A DNA stretch of 64,000 nt from Antedon mediterranea (Eukaryota > Echinodermata > Crinoidea > Comatulida > Antedonidae). The notes below the pieces were generated by a model, which was not told the origin of the DNA, searched no databases, and worked only from the letters and a program-made list of their open reading frames with translations. Numbering within the stretch: the first letter of the stretch is position 1; the number at the start of each line of letters is the position of its first letter. A program made the position numbers and the translations under genes. The stretch lies in assembly GCF_964355755.1 (NCBI RefSeq), contig NC_092680.1, positions 18,389,001 to 18,453,000 of the forward strand, in the 5' to 3' direction. This document shows, one piece after another, positions 10,440 through 64,000 of this stretch.

Positions 10440-11505
10440 CATAATCTGGGAGGCAATTTTCGTTACTACATAAGCTGGTGTTGATTTTTATTTACTACAT
10501 AAGCTGTTTATACATAAGCTGGAGGTTTTACTACATAAGCTGTTGGTGTTTATTATACATAAGCTGGAGGTTTTACTACATAAGCTGTTGGTGTTTATAC
10601 ATAGGAGGTTTTACTACATAAGCTGTTGGTGTTCATACATAGGAGGTTTTACTACATAAGCTGTTGGTGTTTATACATAAGCTGGAGGTTTTACTACATA
10701 AGCTGTTGGTGTTTATACATAAGCTGGAGGTTTTGCTACATAAGCTGTTGGTGTTTATACATAAGCTGGAGGTTTTACTACATAAGCTGTTGGTGTTTAT
10801 ACATAAGCTGGAGGTTTTACTACATAAGCTGTTGGTGTTTATACATAAGCTGGAGGTTTTACTACATAAGCTGTTGGTGTTTATACATAAGCTGGAGGTT
10901 TTACTACATAAGCTGTTGGTGTTTATACATAAGCTGGAGGTTTTACTACATAAGCTGTTAGTGTTTCTACATAAGCTGGAGGTTTTATACATAAGCTGTT
11001 GGTGTTTATACATAAGCTGGAGGTTTTACTACATAAGCTGTTGGTGTTTATACATAAGCTGGAGGTTTTACTACATAAGCTGTTGGTGTTTATACATAAG
11101 CTGGAGGTTTTGCTACATAAGCTGTTGGTGTTTATACATAAGCTGGAGGTTTTACTACATAAGCTGTTGGTGTTTATACATAAGCTGGAGGTTTTACTAC
11201 ATAAGCTGTTGGTGTTTATACATAAGCTGGAGGTTTTGCTACATAAGCTGTTGGTGTTTATACATAAGCTGGAGGTTTTACTACATAAGCTGTTGGTGTT
11301 TATACATAAGCTGGAGGTTTTATACATAAGCTGTTGGTGTTTATACATAAGCTGGAGGTTTTATACATAAGCTGTTGGTGTTTATACATAAGCTGGAGGT
11401 TTTACTACATAAGCTGTTGGTGTTTATACATAAGCTGGAGGTTTTACTACATAAGCTGTTGGTGTTTATACATAAGCTGGAGGTTTTACTACATAAGCGG
11501 TGGAT
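10440..11505. repeat. Minisatellite, 42-bp unit made of two 21-bp halves
   Basis: The unit is a 21-bp half with ACATAAGCTGGAGGTTTTAC and a related half with ACATAAGCTGTTGGTGTTTAT, giving 42 bp and about 24 copies with few differences. Some units lack one CTAC (for example near 10985, 11315 and 11360). Because 42 is a multiple of three and the unit lacks stops in several frames, long repetitive open frames appear on both strands. They are a by-product, not genes. The low divergence between units points to recent expansion. Confidence 0.95.
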
Positions 11506-12319
11506 TGTTCTACATTGACAGACGGTTGTTTAGTTGGCGTTTTCTACATTAACGGTTGTAACAGCGCGGTAACGGTAATAAAAATATAGAATCTATTATT
11601 CATTTAATAAACATAATATTTAATGAACATTTTACACAACGCGCGGAGCGGACGGGCGGTTTCCGTTGAGGATAGATACATAACAGATTCTACGTGGGAC
11701 AAGCTAAGCGGTTTTCCACTTACCGTTACCGTCTGTGTAATACATTGGCCTTAATACAGAAATCACCTGATCAATAGTTACAAAGTAATACATAATGTAT
11801 GGCATATTCACGAGTAAAATATGATCTATTATTAATGATAAGGAATATAATAATTGTTGATTTTGTGTGGATTCTCAGAATTATTATTCCGAATAACTCG
11901 GTAACAGTCTTTATGTTGTCTTCACTACGGCATGTAGTTACAATAAAACTCTGGGATACATACTAAGGATGTTAATTAAGTCTAATGGATGTATTACACA
12001 AAACACGACACAAAAGACAATTGAATGGCTCCATCTTCAATCGACTATGCATATTTGTATTCGCCCACATGCCAAACTCCAACGCCAATATTAAGACGCT
12101 TACACAAAAGAAATATTCATCATCATTGTCATTAACTTAATAATTTTTATAAAGAATGTATTATATTCTTAAAAGAAAATGTGTGTTTTTCTCTATACCA
12201 ATACTTAATAGGCCTATGTACGGTGGTAATTGTGAGTCCTAGTTCGCATAGTTACATTACTTTTTAATATTAAACATAATAATAATAATAATAATATAAT
12301 CACTTTACTTGTTTTAAAT

Positions 12320-12470
12320 TGTGTCTAAACTAACAAAGTGTGATATACCTAAATATGGTAGTGATATACCCAAATTTGGTAGTGATATGCCAAAATATGA
12401 TAGTGATATGACATCATCATGTTCATATATGGGCACATCACATTTTTTTGTCACATAAAGTTTGATAGTG
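12320..12470. mobile_element. MITE family 1, copy 1 (degenerate)
   Basis: Internal motifs of the family (GGTAGTGATATACCCAAAT, ACATCATCATG, ATATATGGGCACATCACA) and a right end GTCACATAAAGTTTGATAGTG are present. The left terminal repeat is worn. Confidence 0.7.
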
Positions 12471-12560
12471 AGTCCTGTTCCCAGTTCGCATAGTTTTACA
12501 ATACTTCTTTAATCTTAAACATATTATAGATATTTTATAATATAATAGCTTTATTTTGTT

Positions 12561-12707
12561 TTAAGCTCTGTCTACACTATCAAACTTTTGACAAAAAAAG
12601 TGTGACGTGCCCAAATGGTAGTGATATACCCAAATATGCTAGTGATATGCCCAAATATGCTATTGATATGACATCATCATGTCATGGGCACATCACATAA
12701 AGCTTTA
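12561..12707. mobile_element. MITE family 1, copy 2
   Basis: Left end TTAAGCTCTGTCTACACTAT and right end AGCTTTA, with the family's repeated GGTAGTGATAT internal words. The right terminal repeat is truncated. Confidence 0.8.
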
Positions 12708-13244
12708 GAATTCTAGTCTATAGAACATTGTATGTCTGGATCATTATTTATTGTTACAAATTTACTTACTTGAACTTTAATGAAGCTCGCAAATTGATAT
12801 GCCTAGTAAACTTTTCTGCTAGTGGATTAGGCTTATGAATTTCAAAGTTTCTGAAAAAGTAATTGAAGAAAATGGAAAACTCATGTTATTAGCCAAATAC
12901 CACTAAGTATGTAATTGGGATGGACAAGGGGTAGTTGAATATGATATATAATTATTCCTCTTTCTTATCGGTGTGAAATTTCCAGTTACAAACATTGATT
13001 GACTACAAAAGCTTTTTTATTAAAAAAGAACAAAGAAGTAGAATTATTGGTTTCACTTACATAATTATGAAATGTTTATATTTTTTATTTATACATATTA
13101 ATAGATAACTTGTTCATTTTGGCATATTACAAGGGTGGGTGCGTTATGTCTTTATTTATGTAGGCCTAAATTGTGAAAAAATATGTATATTTATAAATAT
13201 TTATTTCTGCTCCTTCAATATTATTATGTGTATGTTATTGTTAG

Positions 13245-13352
13245 TGTTATTATTGTAAAGGTAGTACAACGTTTTTTTCAGGCTCTGCCTTAGTTGTACG
13301 TCCTCCATCTTAATTTGTATCCTCCAATAAAGATTGATTGATTGATAAATCC
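13245..13352 (+). mobile_element. LINE-like 3' tail
   Basis: A short GC-richer stretch with CTCTGCCTTAGTTGTACGTC ends in CAATAAAGATTGATTGATTGA. The TGAT repeat is typical of the tail of CR1/RTE-like elements. No coding part is left. Confidence 0.35.
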
Positions 13353-13376
13353 ATTTTAATTACAAAATCACCACTT

Positions 13377-13568
13377 ACGTTGTGTTAACTTGAGATGCAG
13401 TCCTCTTTTGTGTGTTATCGTCATTTTCGTCGGAAGGTCTTGTTTTGTATAAATAATGCATGTTGCTGAAACTGTGGTTGTAAATAATATATGATTAAAA
13501 TTAATAAACTGACAGATGAATAGAACAGCTTTCAATAGATAAGTCGCCTTTCTGTTTCCATATCTCAC
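13377..13568 (-). pseudogene. Decayed duplicate of the sialyltransferase anchor exon
   Basis: On the minus strand this is about 70% identical by eye to the anchor exon at 15371-15534, including the 3' end AAAAGAGGACTGCA...ACACAAC and the donor GTAAGT. The initiator ATG is AAG here, and relative to the intact copy the membrane segment has lost 1 and 3 nt, shifting the frame. An alternative ATG upstream gives an open frame (MRYGNRKATYLLKAV...) that is hydrophobic at first but leaves the homologous frame after the shift. The coding role is probably lost, although the splice donor survives. Confidence 0.65.
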
Positions 13569-13604
13569 CTGTCATTGCGTGAATTAATATTACGTGTTCA
13601 TTTC

Positions 13605-13770
13605 GTGCCTAGCTTCTGGATAAACCAACAATAGCCCATGCTCTCCAGAGGGAGGGCTGGGCTACGAAAGTAAAAAGTTTCTAGAACACCCCTGTATAAT
13701 GGACTAGTCCGAAACCACGCCGTTATGTGGGAACGTTTCAACGTAGCGCTGTCATCATTTTCACTATTGA
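13605..13770. repeat. Dispersed repeat, copy A
   Basis: Shares with 17888-18022 the strings CGTGCCTAGCTT, AATAGCCCATGCTCTCCAGA, GGGAGGGCT, CCCCTGTAT and TATGTGGGAACGT. The region is about 140 bp long. The family is unknown to me. Confidence 0.7.
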
Positions 13771-13859
13771 TTTGTGTAGTTTCCGGTGCATTATAAGCAT
13801 TCAAAACAATGTTTCGATTTTTTTGTTCATACAGTGATGTAGGTTTAATCTTTTAAGAA

Positions 13860-15365
13860 CATTTCACAATAATATTTATATATTAATGTGTCGGAAAATC
13901 CTCTCTGAAAACTATGGCGCGCCAAGCTGTCATTTAAATTAAAGCAATAGAGATATCTAGTTTTGTTTGGTTGTTCTATCCTTGTGCGTGAGGCGATAAT
14001 TTGAATCGTTTACGGTTATGTGGTAAAACTTTAAGGGGACACTATAATAATACCTGGTGTTTCCTAAATTGGGACTCATCATATCATTTCAATCTCCATC
14101 ATTCGATCACAAAAATGTGTCACCTGTATTATAGTGGGTTGTCCCAAGGAGAGAGTTACTATAATAATACACAAATAGGCCTAATATATAATAAATTGAA
14201 TTAATTACCAAAATTTAGTTTTAAAATATTGTTTTGTTCGTTTTGCTTATCAACCAATGTTTGAGTCTAGAACATGAGTTTTGTCATAGAGAGTGTATAA
14301 TATCTCTATGATTTTGTAGACTATTGATTTCATTTCTATGTTTATACATTATAGTTCACTATAATATCTCTATGGTTTATAGTAATGTGTGCACGTATCA
14401 GTGTATATTTTTATAGCTTTATTCTTCCCCGAACATTATTTATAAATCGCGTTTACATTATAATCTTAATTACGTTTAGAGGCTATGTACATGAACCAAT
14501 ATGGTTTCATCGTGGCTCCTCGGAGTGGCATTACAAGTTTCAATATAAACTTTGCTTAAATTTCAATATCGTATAAGTTATTAATTAAAACAATATCTAA
14601 AAAATAGAATTTCTTCTTTTTAATGTTTTATTTTTTTTTTCTGTTTCGTGGGAGTCACCCACATTTATTCATTCTGTTATACGGTACCTTTTACAAACAA
14701 ATATTAGTACTAAGAGGGAAATTTTTCATATAGACTATGATATACATTTAATAATCTAAATTGCAATCATATTGATATTTTTAATGATCTATGATGATCT
14801 ATGTTTTATATGTTTGTATACAGTATATTTATATCTGTATTTTATTGTTAACCGTTTTTTATGTTAGTGGCGGTATTTATCGCTGTTGGTTTTGATTGAA
14901 TAAAATAAAATAATAAATAAAATATTATACATACATTTTTTTGTAAAAATATAATAAATTCCATAGAGAAGTTAAAAAGGCACTATATCTATACATGTAC
15001 ATAAAATCGATGGAGTAAAAGTATCATTTAAATTTACTTTATATTAAGAAATGTATTAAAAAGAAGTAGGTGTTTCTTTTATTATTATTTTAAATCAGTA
15101 CTCACAATTTGTATGTTTCTTTTTTCTTTTGACCTTATTTTACATCCATTACAAATATATAAACCCATACACACATTAATAGACCTATTTACATTCACGA
15201 ATCAGTTTAACCTAGTTTCTCTATTATATTCTACATTTTATATTTTGGCCTTTAACATTTTGTTTTATTCCACTATTTCTAAACCTTAAAGTTCTGTTCT
15301 TACTATTTTGGCCATTTTAGTGTTTTAAATACATTACATGCATTGTTGACAAAATCACAAAGTTA
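13860..15365. other. Gene-free stretch inside the sialyltransferase gene
   Basis: AT-rich sequence between the decayed and intact anchor exons, with another retroelement-like tail (GCGGTATTTATCGCTGTTGG followed by AATAAAATAAAATAA near 14865-14920). No catalytic exon lies here, so the two anchor exons must serve the same downstream exons if both are used. Confidence 0.45.
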
Positions 15366-15370
15366 CTTAC

Positions 15371-15534
15371 GTTGTGTGAACATGAGCTGCAGTCCTCTTT
15401 TCAGTGTTATTATCACCATTTTTCGAACGTGTGTAATTGTACTGTACGTTGCTTTGCTTGTAAATAATACATATGACTAAAAATGAATAAACTGACAGAA
15501 TGGAAAGAACACCTTTCAATAAACAGGTCGCCAT
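15371..15534 (-). CDS. ST8Sia-like first coding exon (type II membrane anchor)
   Basis: On the minus strand an ATG opens MATCLLKGVLSILSVYSFL followed by VICIIYK. This is a two- to six-residue cytoplasmic tail and one hydrophobic segment, as in Golgi type II glycosyltransferases. A polar stem with one NYT sequon and an NNT sequon follows, and the exon ends after 54 codons in phase 2 at ACACAAC with the donor GTAAGT. The phase matches the exon at 10226. The sequence has no recognisable family signature of its own. Its assignment rests on position, topology, phase and the duplicated copy at 13.4 kb. Confidence 0.6.
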
Positions 15535-15559
15535 TCTGTTATAAGTAAGTAATTTCCAT

Positions 15560-16000
15560 ATCGCGCACGTGTCATTGATATGGTTTACGGTCCTACATAC
15601 TAATTTCTTTACATAGCTGGCGCTGTCTCACGGAATTTGCTTTCGTTCAAGCTTGTTCCCACTCATTAGGCCGCAGCGCAATTCAAGGGCGCATAAGAGC
15701 GACGTAAATGATACCAGTGCATGACATCTCCTATAACAGAGCGATTACTGTAAATAGATAGTGATTATTATTTATTATGATGCCAGTTGACTATGCATTT
15801 ATGAACGGTAGGAATCGCAAAGATATCTCTCTTTGAAAATAAAAAAAAATTATTTTCCATTAAAAAAAAATAATTCGAAACCAGATAAAGCTAAGAATAC
15901 TTAAAACAAAGCATACCCGTTACTCCAAAAATAAAAGTACGTACACGACTCAACAGCCGGTAGTCTATTTACGTGTATATTAACCTAGACATAGATAAGA
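15560..16000. promoter_or_regulatory. Probable promoter side of the sialyltransferase-like gene
   Basis: This segment upstream of the anchor exon is richer in CG dinucleotides (GGCGCTGTCTCACGG, GCCGCAGCGCAATTC) than the introns, consistent with a promoter. I see no clear TATA box at a sensible place. Confidence 0.3.
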
Positions 16001-16001
16001 T

Positions 16002-16240
16002 GACCGGTTAGCTCAGTGGACCGAGCGTTGTGTTTATAACATGAATGTCATTCATTGGTTCGAATCCCATTCCGATCAATTGAAGCATCGTGAAGTTTAG
16101 TTTAGATATAATGGGTAAATTTTGGAAGAAGTTAGGGACATGCGAGGGGTATGTGTTTTGGGTTCACAAAATAATACGATCGACCCCGATCACATCGTGC
16201 TAGAAACAGGGGGAGCTGCAGACATAACATTTATTTACCC
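16002..16240 (+). mobile_element. tRNA-derived SINE-like element
   Basis: The head has a clear RNA polymerase III box A (TTAGCTCAGTGGACCGAGC) and box B (GGTTCGAATCC) at tRNA spacing. The acceptor and anticodon stems contain mismatches, so it is not a working tRNA. A roughly 150-bp unrelated tail follows, rich in GACCCCGATCACATCG. Confidence 0.55.
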
Positions 16241-16379
16241 AGCCACCTGTATTCGATCTCGTAAATTTTATGTTTAGCGCCCTCTGTTTTCAGACACCGC
16301 ACATTTTTTTGGAAACATGCATGACGGGAAGCTTCCGGTTCAAAAATGTATATTTTTTTGTGTAATAAAAGTTCAGCGT

Positions 16380-16566
16380 TCATCCCATCTAAGAAGTTGA
16401 TGGATGGTGTCTAATTTGGAACTTTAATGTTTGTTTTTATTTTAACAGCTAATGTTGGATTAATATGAGTTTAGTTTTACCTAAACTTTTTCGAAGGAGG
16501 TGATCAGACGCTTGAAATATAGTTTAGGAACGTCGAGGCTCTAAGGAATTTGAAGCCTTTCGACAG
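16380..16566 (+). other. Candidate noncoding first exon of ROCK
   Basis: ROCK's ATG exon begins with an acceptor, so a 5' UTR exon must lie upstream. This segment ends GAAGCCTTTCGACAG followed by GTAACGTAAG, a usable donor, and sits in the CpG-richer zone between the two divergent genes. It is the best candidate I see but is unproven. Confidence 0.3.
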
Positions 16567-16864
16567 GTAACGTAAGCCAGGCCTCCTACCTGTGTGTCCT
16601 AATAATACTCTAGCCTAGACGTGACACCCTACTATTAGGCCTATAGAGGGCCAGGCTAGGCCTGTAATTTAATAGCATATACTAGAGGCTACACTTGTCC
16701 CAGCTACTCTAGGCCTAGCCTACAACAGACAGTAGAGTTATGAGTGAGAGGAACAAGTGATTAGTAGTAGCTAGATTGGATCCGCTAGAATCCAGATTAA
16801 TAAGACTATAGAGATCCAACAATCATTCACAAATTTATTCAACGCCGTGGACGTGGTGGAGTCC

Positions 16865-17559
16865 GACGTGGTTAGAATGGTTTCCGGCACCGGAACTCAA
16901 CTGCCCACCGTTAGGGAATCCGACATGCTATTGCGCATGCCCAGAGCTCTGGGAAGTTATAGGGATTTACTGTAGCCTAGATAGTCGTTGCGCGAGCGAG
17001 AGAGTGATGGATGAAACTTGGCCTATGCCATACATGAATTAATAATTAAAATACGACTACGCCACGCGTTAAAATAATTATAATGATATTAATATTAGTA
17101 TCAGTATCTATCTAAGAATCGTAATGCTGTTTTTAGCGTTGCGACCCTGACTTCCCGAACAGTTTTTTCACATCCACGCGGTGGCTGCCGTCAACAAATC
17201 AACTTGTGATTGCATGTTGTTATGTACAGTATAATGCGTTATGAAAAATCATAAAACTAGTCATGTAATTATATAATTCATAATGATATGAAGTTTCATA
17301 TATGAATGAAGCAACCACTTTTTAATTACAAAATAAATAGGCCCCATTGGTCACGTCTAACTGGTACCCCTAGCCTAGATTAGTGGATCCCGTATTAGTA
17401 GGCATCTAGGCTAGTTCGCCGTGTGGCGCAGCTATGAAATGATCCATCGCTGTTGATAAGTATAGAGTCGCCGATTACCTCGCTCTGGGCATGCGCAATA
17501 GCGTGTCCGATTCCCTAACGCTGGGCAGTTGAGTTCCGGTGCCGGAATCCTAACCACGG
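16865..17559. mobile_element. Non-autonomous DNA transposon with long terminal inverted repeats
   Basis: The left arm (16865-16955) carries CGTGGTTAGAAT, TTCCGGCACCGGAACTCAAC, TAGGGAATCCGACATGC and ATTGCGCATGCCCAGAG. The right arm (17478-17559) is its reverse complement with a few changes: CTCTGGGCATGCGCAATAGC, GATTCCCTAACG, TTGAGTTCCGGTGCCGGAAT and CTAACCACGG. The middle, about 520 bp, has no transposase. The family is undetermined. Confidence 0.8.
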
Positions 17560-17887
17560 CATTAAATTTTATTACCATACAAATACTGGTCTGCTTTTTG
17601 CAATTAATGGCCAGTAAAAAAACAGTAACACTCTAGGGGCCTAGCTAGGCTAATAGAAGTTTAGTAAAACTAGCCTATTAATAATTATTGATTGAGATTC
17701 AAATCTTTGTGGGTACCTCGGACAGTACTTCCTGGAAAACTGCGATTCTACGGCAAAAACTGCTGTGGCTGATGGTGCTAATATTTATCCAAACTATTTT
17801 TTAATTAGTTGTAATATCTCTGCCTCACTGATATGGTCAGTAAAATTGGCCCAGTAGCAAAACTGATCTAGAATCTGTTAAGTCTAT

Positions 17888-18022
17888 ATCGTGCCTAGCT
17901 TACCTGTATAAACCGACAATAGCCCGTGCTCTCCAGAGGGAGGGCTTTAGATACGAAAGTGAAACCCCTGTATTATAATGGACCAGCCGCAACCACGCCC
18001 TCATGTGGGAACGTACCAACGT
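17888..18022. repeat. Dispersed repeat, copy B
   Basis: Partner of the copy at 13605-13770, with the shared words CGTGCCTAGCTT, CTCTCCAGAGGGAGGGCT and CATGTGGGAACGTACCAACG. It ends about 55 nt before the acceptor of the ROCK start exon. Confidence 0.7.
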
Positions 18023-18120
18023 AGCAAAACTGATCTAGAATCTGTTAAATTTACGACCATTTTTATTTTTTTTTCAGGTTTTTACTTTATATTCTGGATA
18101 TTATATTTTAAAAACCGAGG

Positions 18121-63815
<45,695 letters not shown>

Positions 63816-64000
63816 CTGCAAACCACCAAGACCTAGCATTATTGATGAAGAAAACTGCTTTTTTATCTGCACAAAATACTACTTAAAAGAAGATTTCCTT
63901 TAATTAATCTGAATATTTATCATATTATCATATTTGTGTTCTATTTGAAAATTATATGTACAGTATAAAACAACCTCATGTTTTCTTTTTTTAGAGAAAC
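63816..64000 (+). other. ROCK 3' UTR, start
   Basis: No AATAAA or ATTAAA signal is seen at a convincing place before the window ends, so the 3' UTR probably continues to the right. Confidence 0.5.

Larger units (their letters stand above)
10227..13375. other. Sialyltransferase intron with minisatellite and MITEs
   Basis: It contains the 42-bp minisatellite (10.44-11.5 kb), two MITE copies (12.32-12.47 and 12.56-12.71 kb) and a LINE-like 3' tail ending in TTGA repeats near 13.35 kb. Two direct repeats of about 60 bp (GTGAGTCCTAGTTCGCATAG-like, at about 12230 and 12468) lie immediately outside and between the MITEs. I find no further exon. Confidence 0.6.
8191..15534 (-). pseudogene. Alpha-2,8-sialyltransferase-like gene (ST8Sia / GT29 family), broken as it stands
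   Basis: Three minus-strand exons line up as one Golgi sialyltransferase gene: a type II anchor exon (15371-15534), a catalytic exon (9709-10226) and a terminal exon (8191-8452). Family GT29 enzymes transfer sialic acid from CMP-sialic acid onto glycans. The L, S, III and VS motifs are all recognisable: CAIVGNSG in L, an SSGLMM-centred S, HYYDK for III, and H followed four residues later by E in VS. The joins between exons 1-2 and 2-3 are phase-compatible. However, the 5' part of exon 2 is in a different frame from sialylmotif L, with a TAA in the L frame about 35 nt before the motif block, so the gene as read cannot make one continuous protein. Predicted length without the break is about 320 residues, near the 350-residue family norm. 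It may be a pseudogene, an assembly indel, or have an unseen alternative entry exon. Confidence 0.75.

Noticed and set aside
10440-11505. CRISPR-like regular array
   Set aside because: Units are directly adjacent with no unique spacers, and the sequence is from an animal genome.
10626-11552. Several long repetitive open frames on both strands
   Set aside because: They arise because the 42-bp minisatellite unit is a multiple of three without stops in several frames. There is no start, splice or homology support.
13598-13804. Minus-strand 68-codon frame
   Set aside because: It lies over a dispersed repeat that is duplicated at 17.9 kb, and its frame is not conserved between the copies.
16002-16075. 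Functional tRNA gene
   Set aside because: Boxes A and B are good, but the acceptor, anticodon and T stems have mismatches and the variable region is odd. It is better explained as a SINE head.

Overview
This is a 64 kb piece of an intron-rich, AT-rich animal genome. Coding exons are short (6 to about 520 nt), have GT-AG boundaries and sit in a sea of dispersed repeats. Clusters of the palindrome GGCCTAG, a marine-invertebrate style of MITE/SINE landscape and a polysialyltransferase-type (ST8Sia-like) gene suggest an invertebrate deuterostome, probably an echinoderm. That assignment is an inference, not something read directly from the sequence.

Layout. (1) About 1.5-2.7 kb, minus strand: the first coding exon of C2CD5 (a C2-domain protein of membrane traffic), with a likely noncoding first exon about 1 kb upstream. 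(2) 3.4-6.3 kb: two tandem arrays. In one, almost every unit carries a mini-exon-like cassette on the minus strand, downstream of a possible minus-strand first exon at 6.3 kb. (3) 8.2-15.5 kb, minus strand: an alpha-2,8-sialyltransferase-like gene. It has a membrane-anchor first exon at 15.4 kb, a decayed second copy of that exon at 13.5 kb, a catalytic exon with sialylmotif L at 9.7-10.2 kb whose 5' part is out of frame, and a last exon with motifs S, III and VS at 8.2-8.45 kb. Its introns hold a 1 kb 42-bp minisatellite, a LINE 3' end and MITEs. (4) 18.1-63.8 kb, plus strand: a complete ROCK gene (Rho-associated coiled-coil kinase). I assembled it by hand from 36 exons with consistent splice phase, giving about 1362 residues: AGC kinase, coiled coil, Rho-binding region, and a PH domain split by a C1 domain.

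The four transcription units have unrelated roles (Rho signalling to actomyosin, membrane glycan synthesis, membrane traffic), so no operon-like cooperation is implied. C2CD5 and the sialyltransferase are read leftward and ROCK rightward. The interval 15.6-18.1 kb is therefore a candidate divergent promoter region. It contains a non-autonomous DNA transposon with long terminal inverted repeats.

The most interesting points are: about 20 copies of a palindromic MITE, two of them inserted within about 10-16 nt of ROCK splice sites; a candidate 6-nt micro-exon and a 21-nt in-frame exon in ROCK; a 37-nt cassette exon that would switch the ROCK C-terminus; a 1.5 kb intronic array of TGATGTCA-containing repeats beside that exon; a splice-signal-bearing tandem array at 4-5 kb; two hammerhead-ribozyme-like cores; and a frameshifted sialyltransferase with duplicated anchor exons. 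I found no CRISPR array, prokaryotic operon or obviously new enzymatic system.
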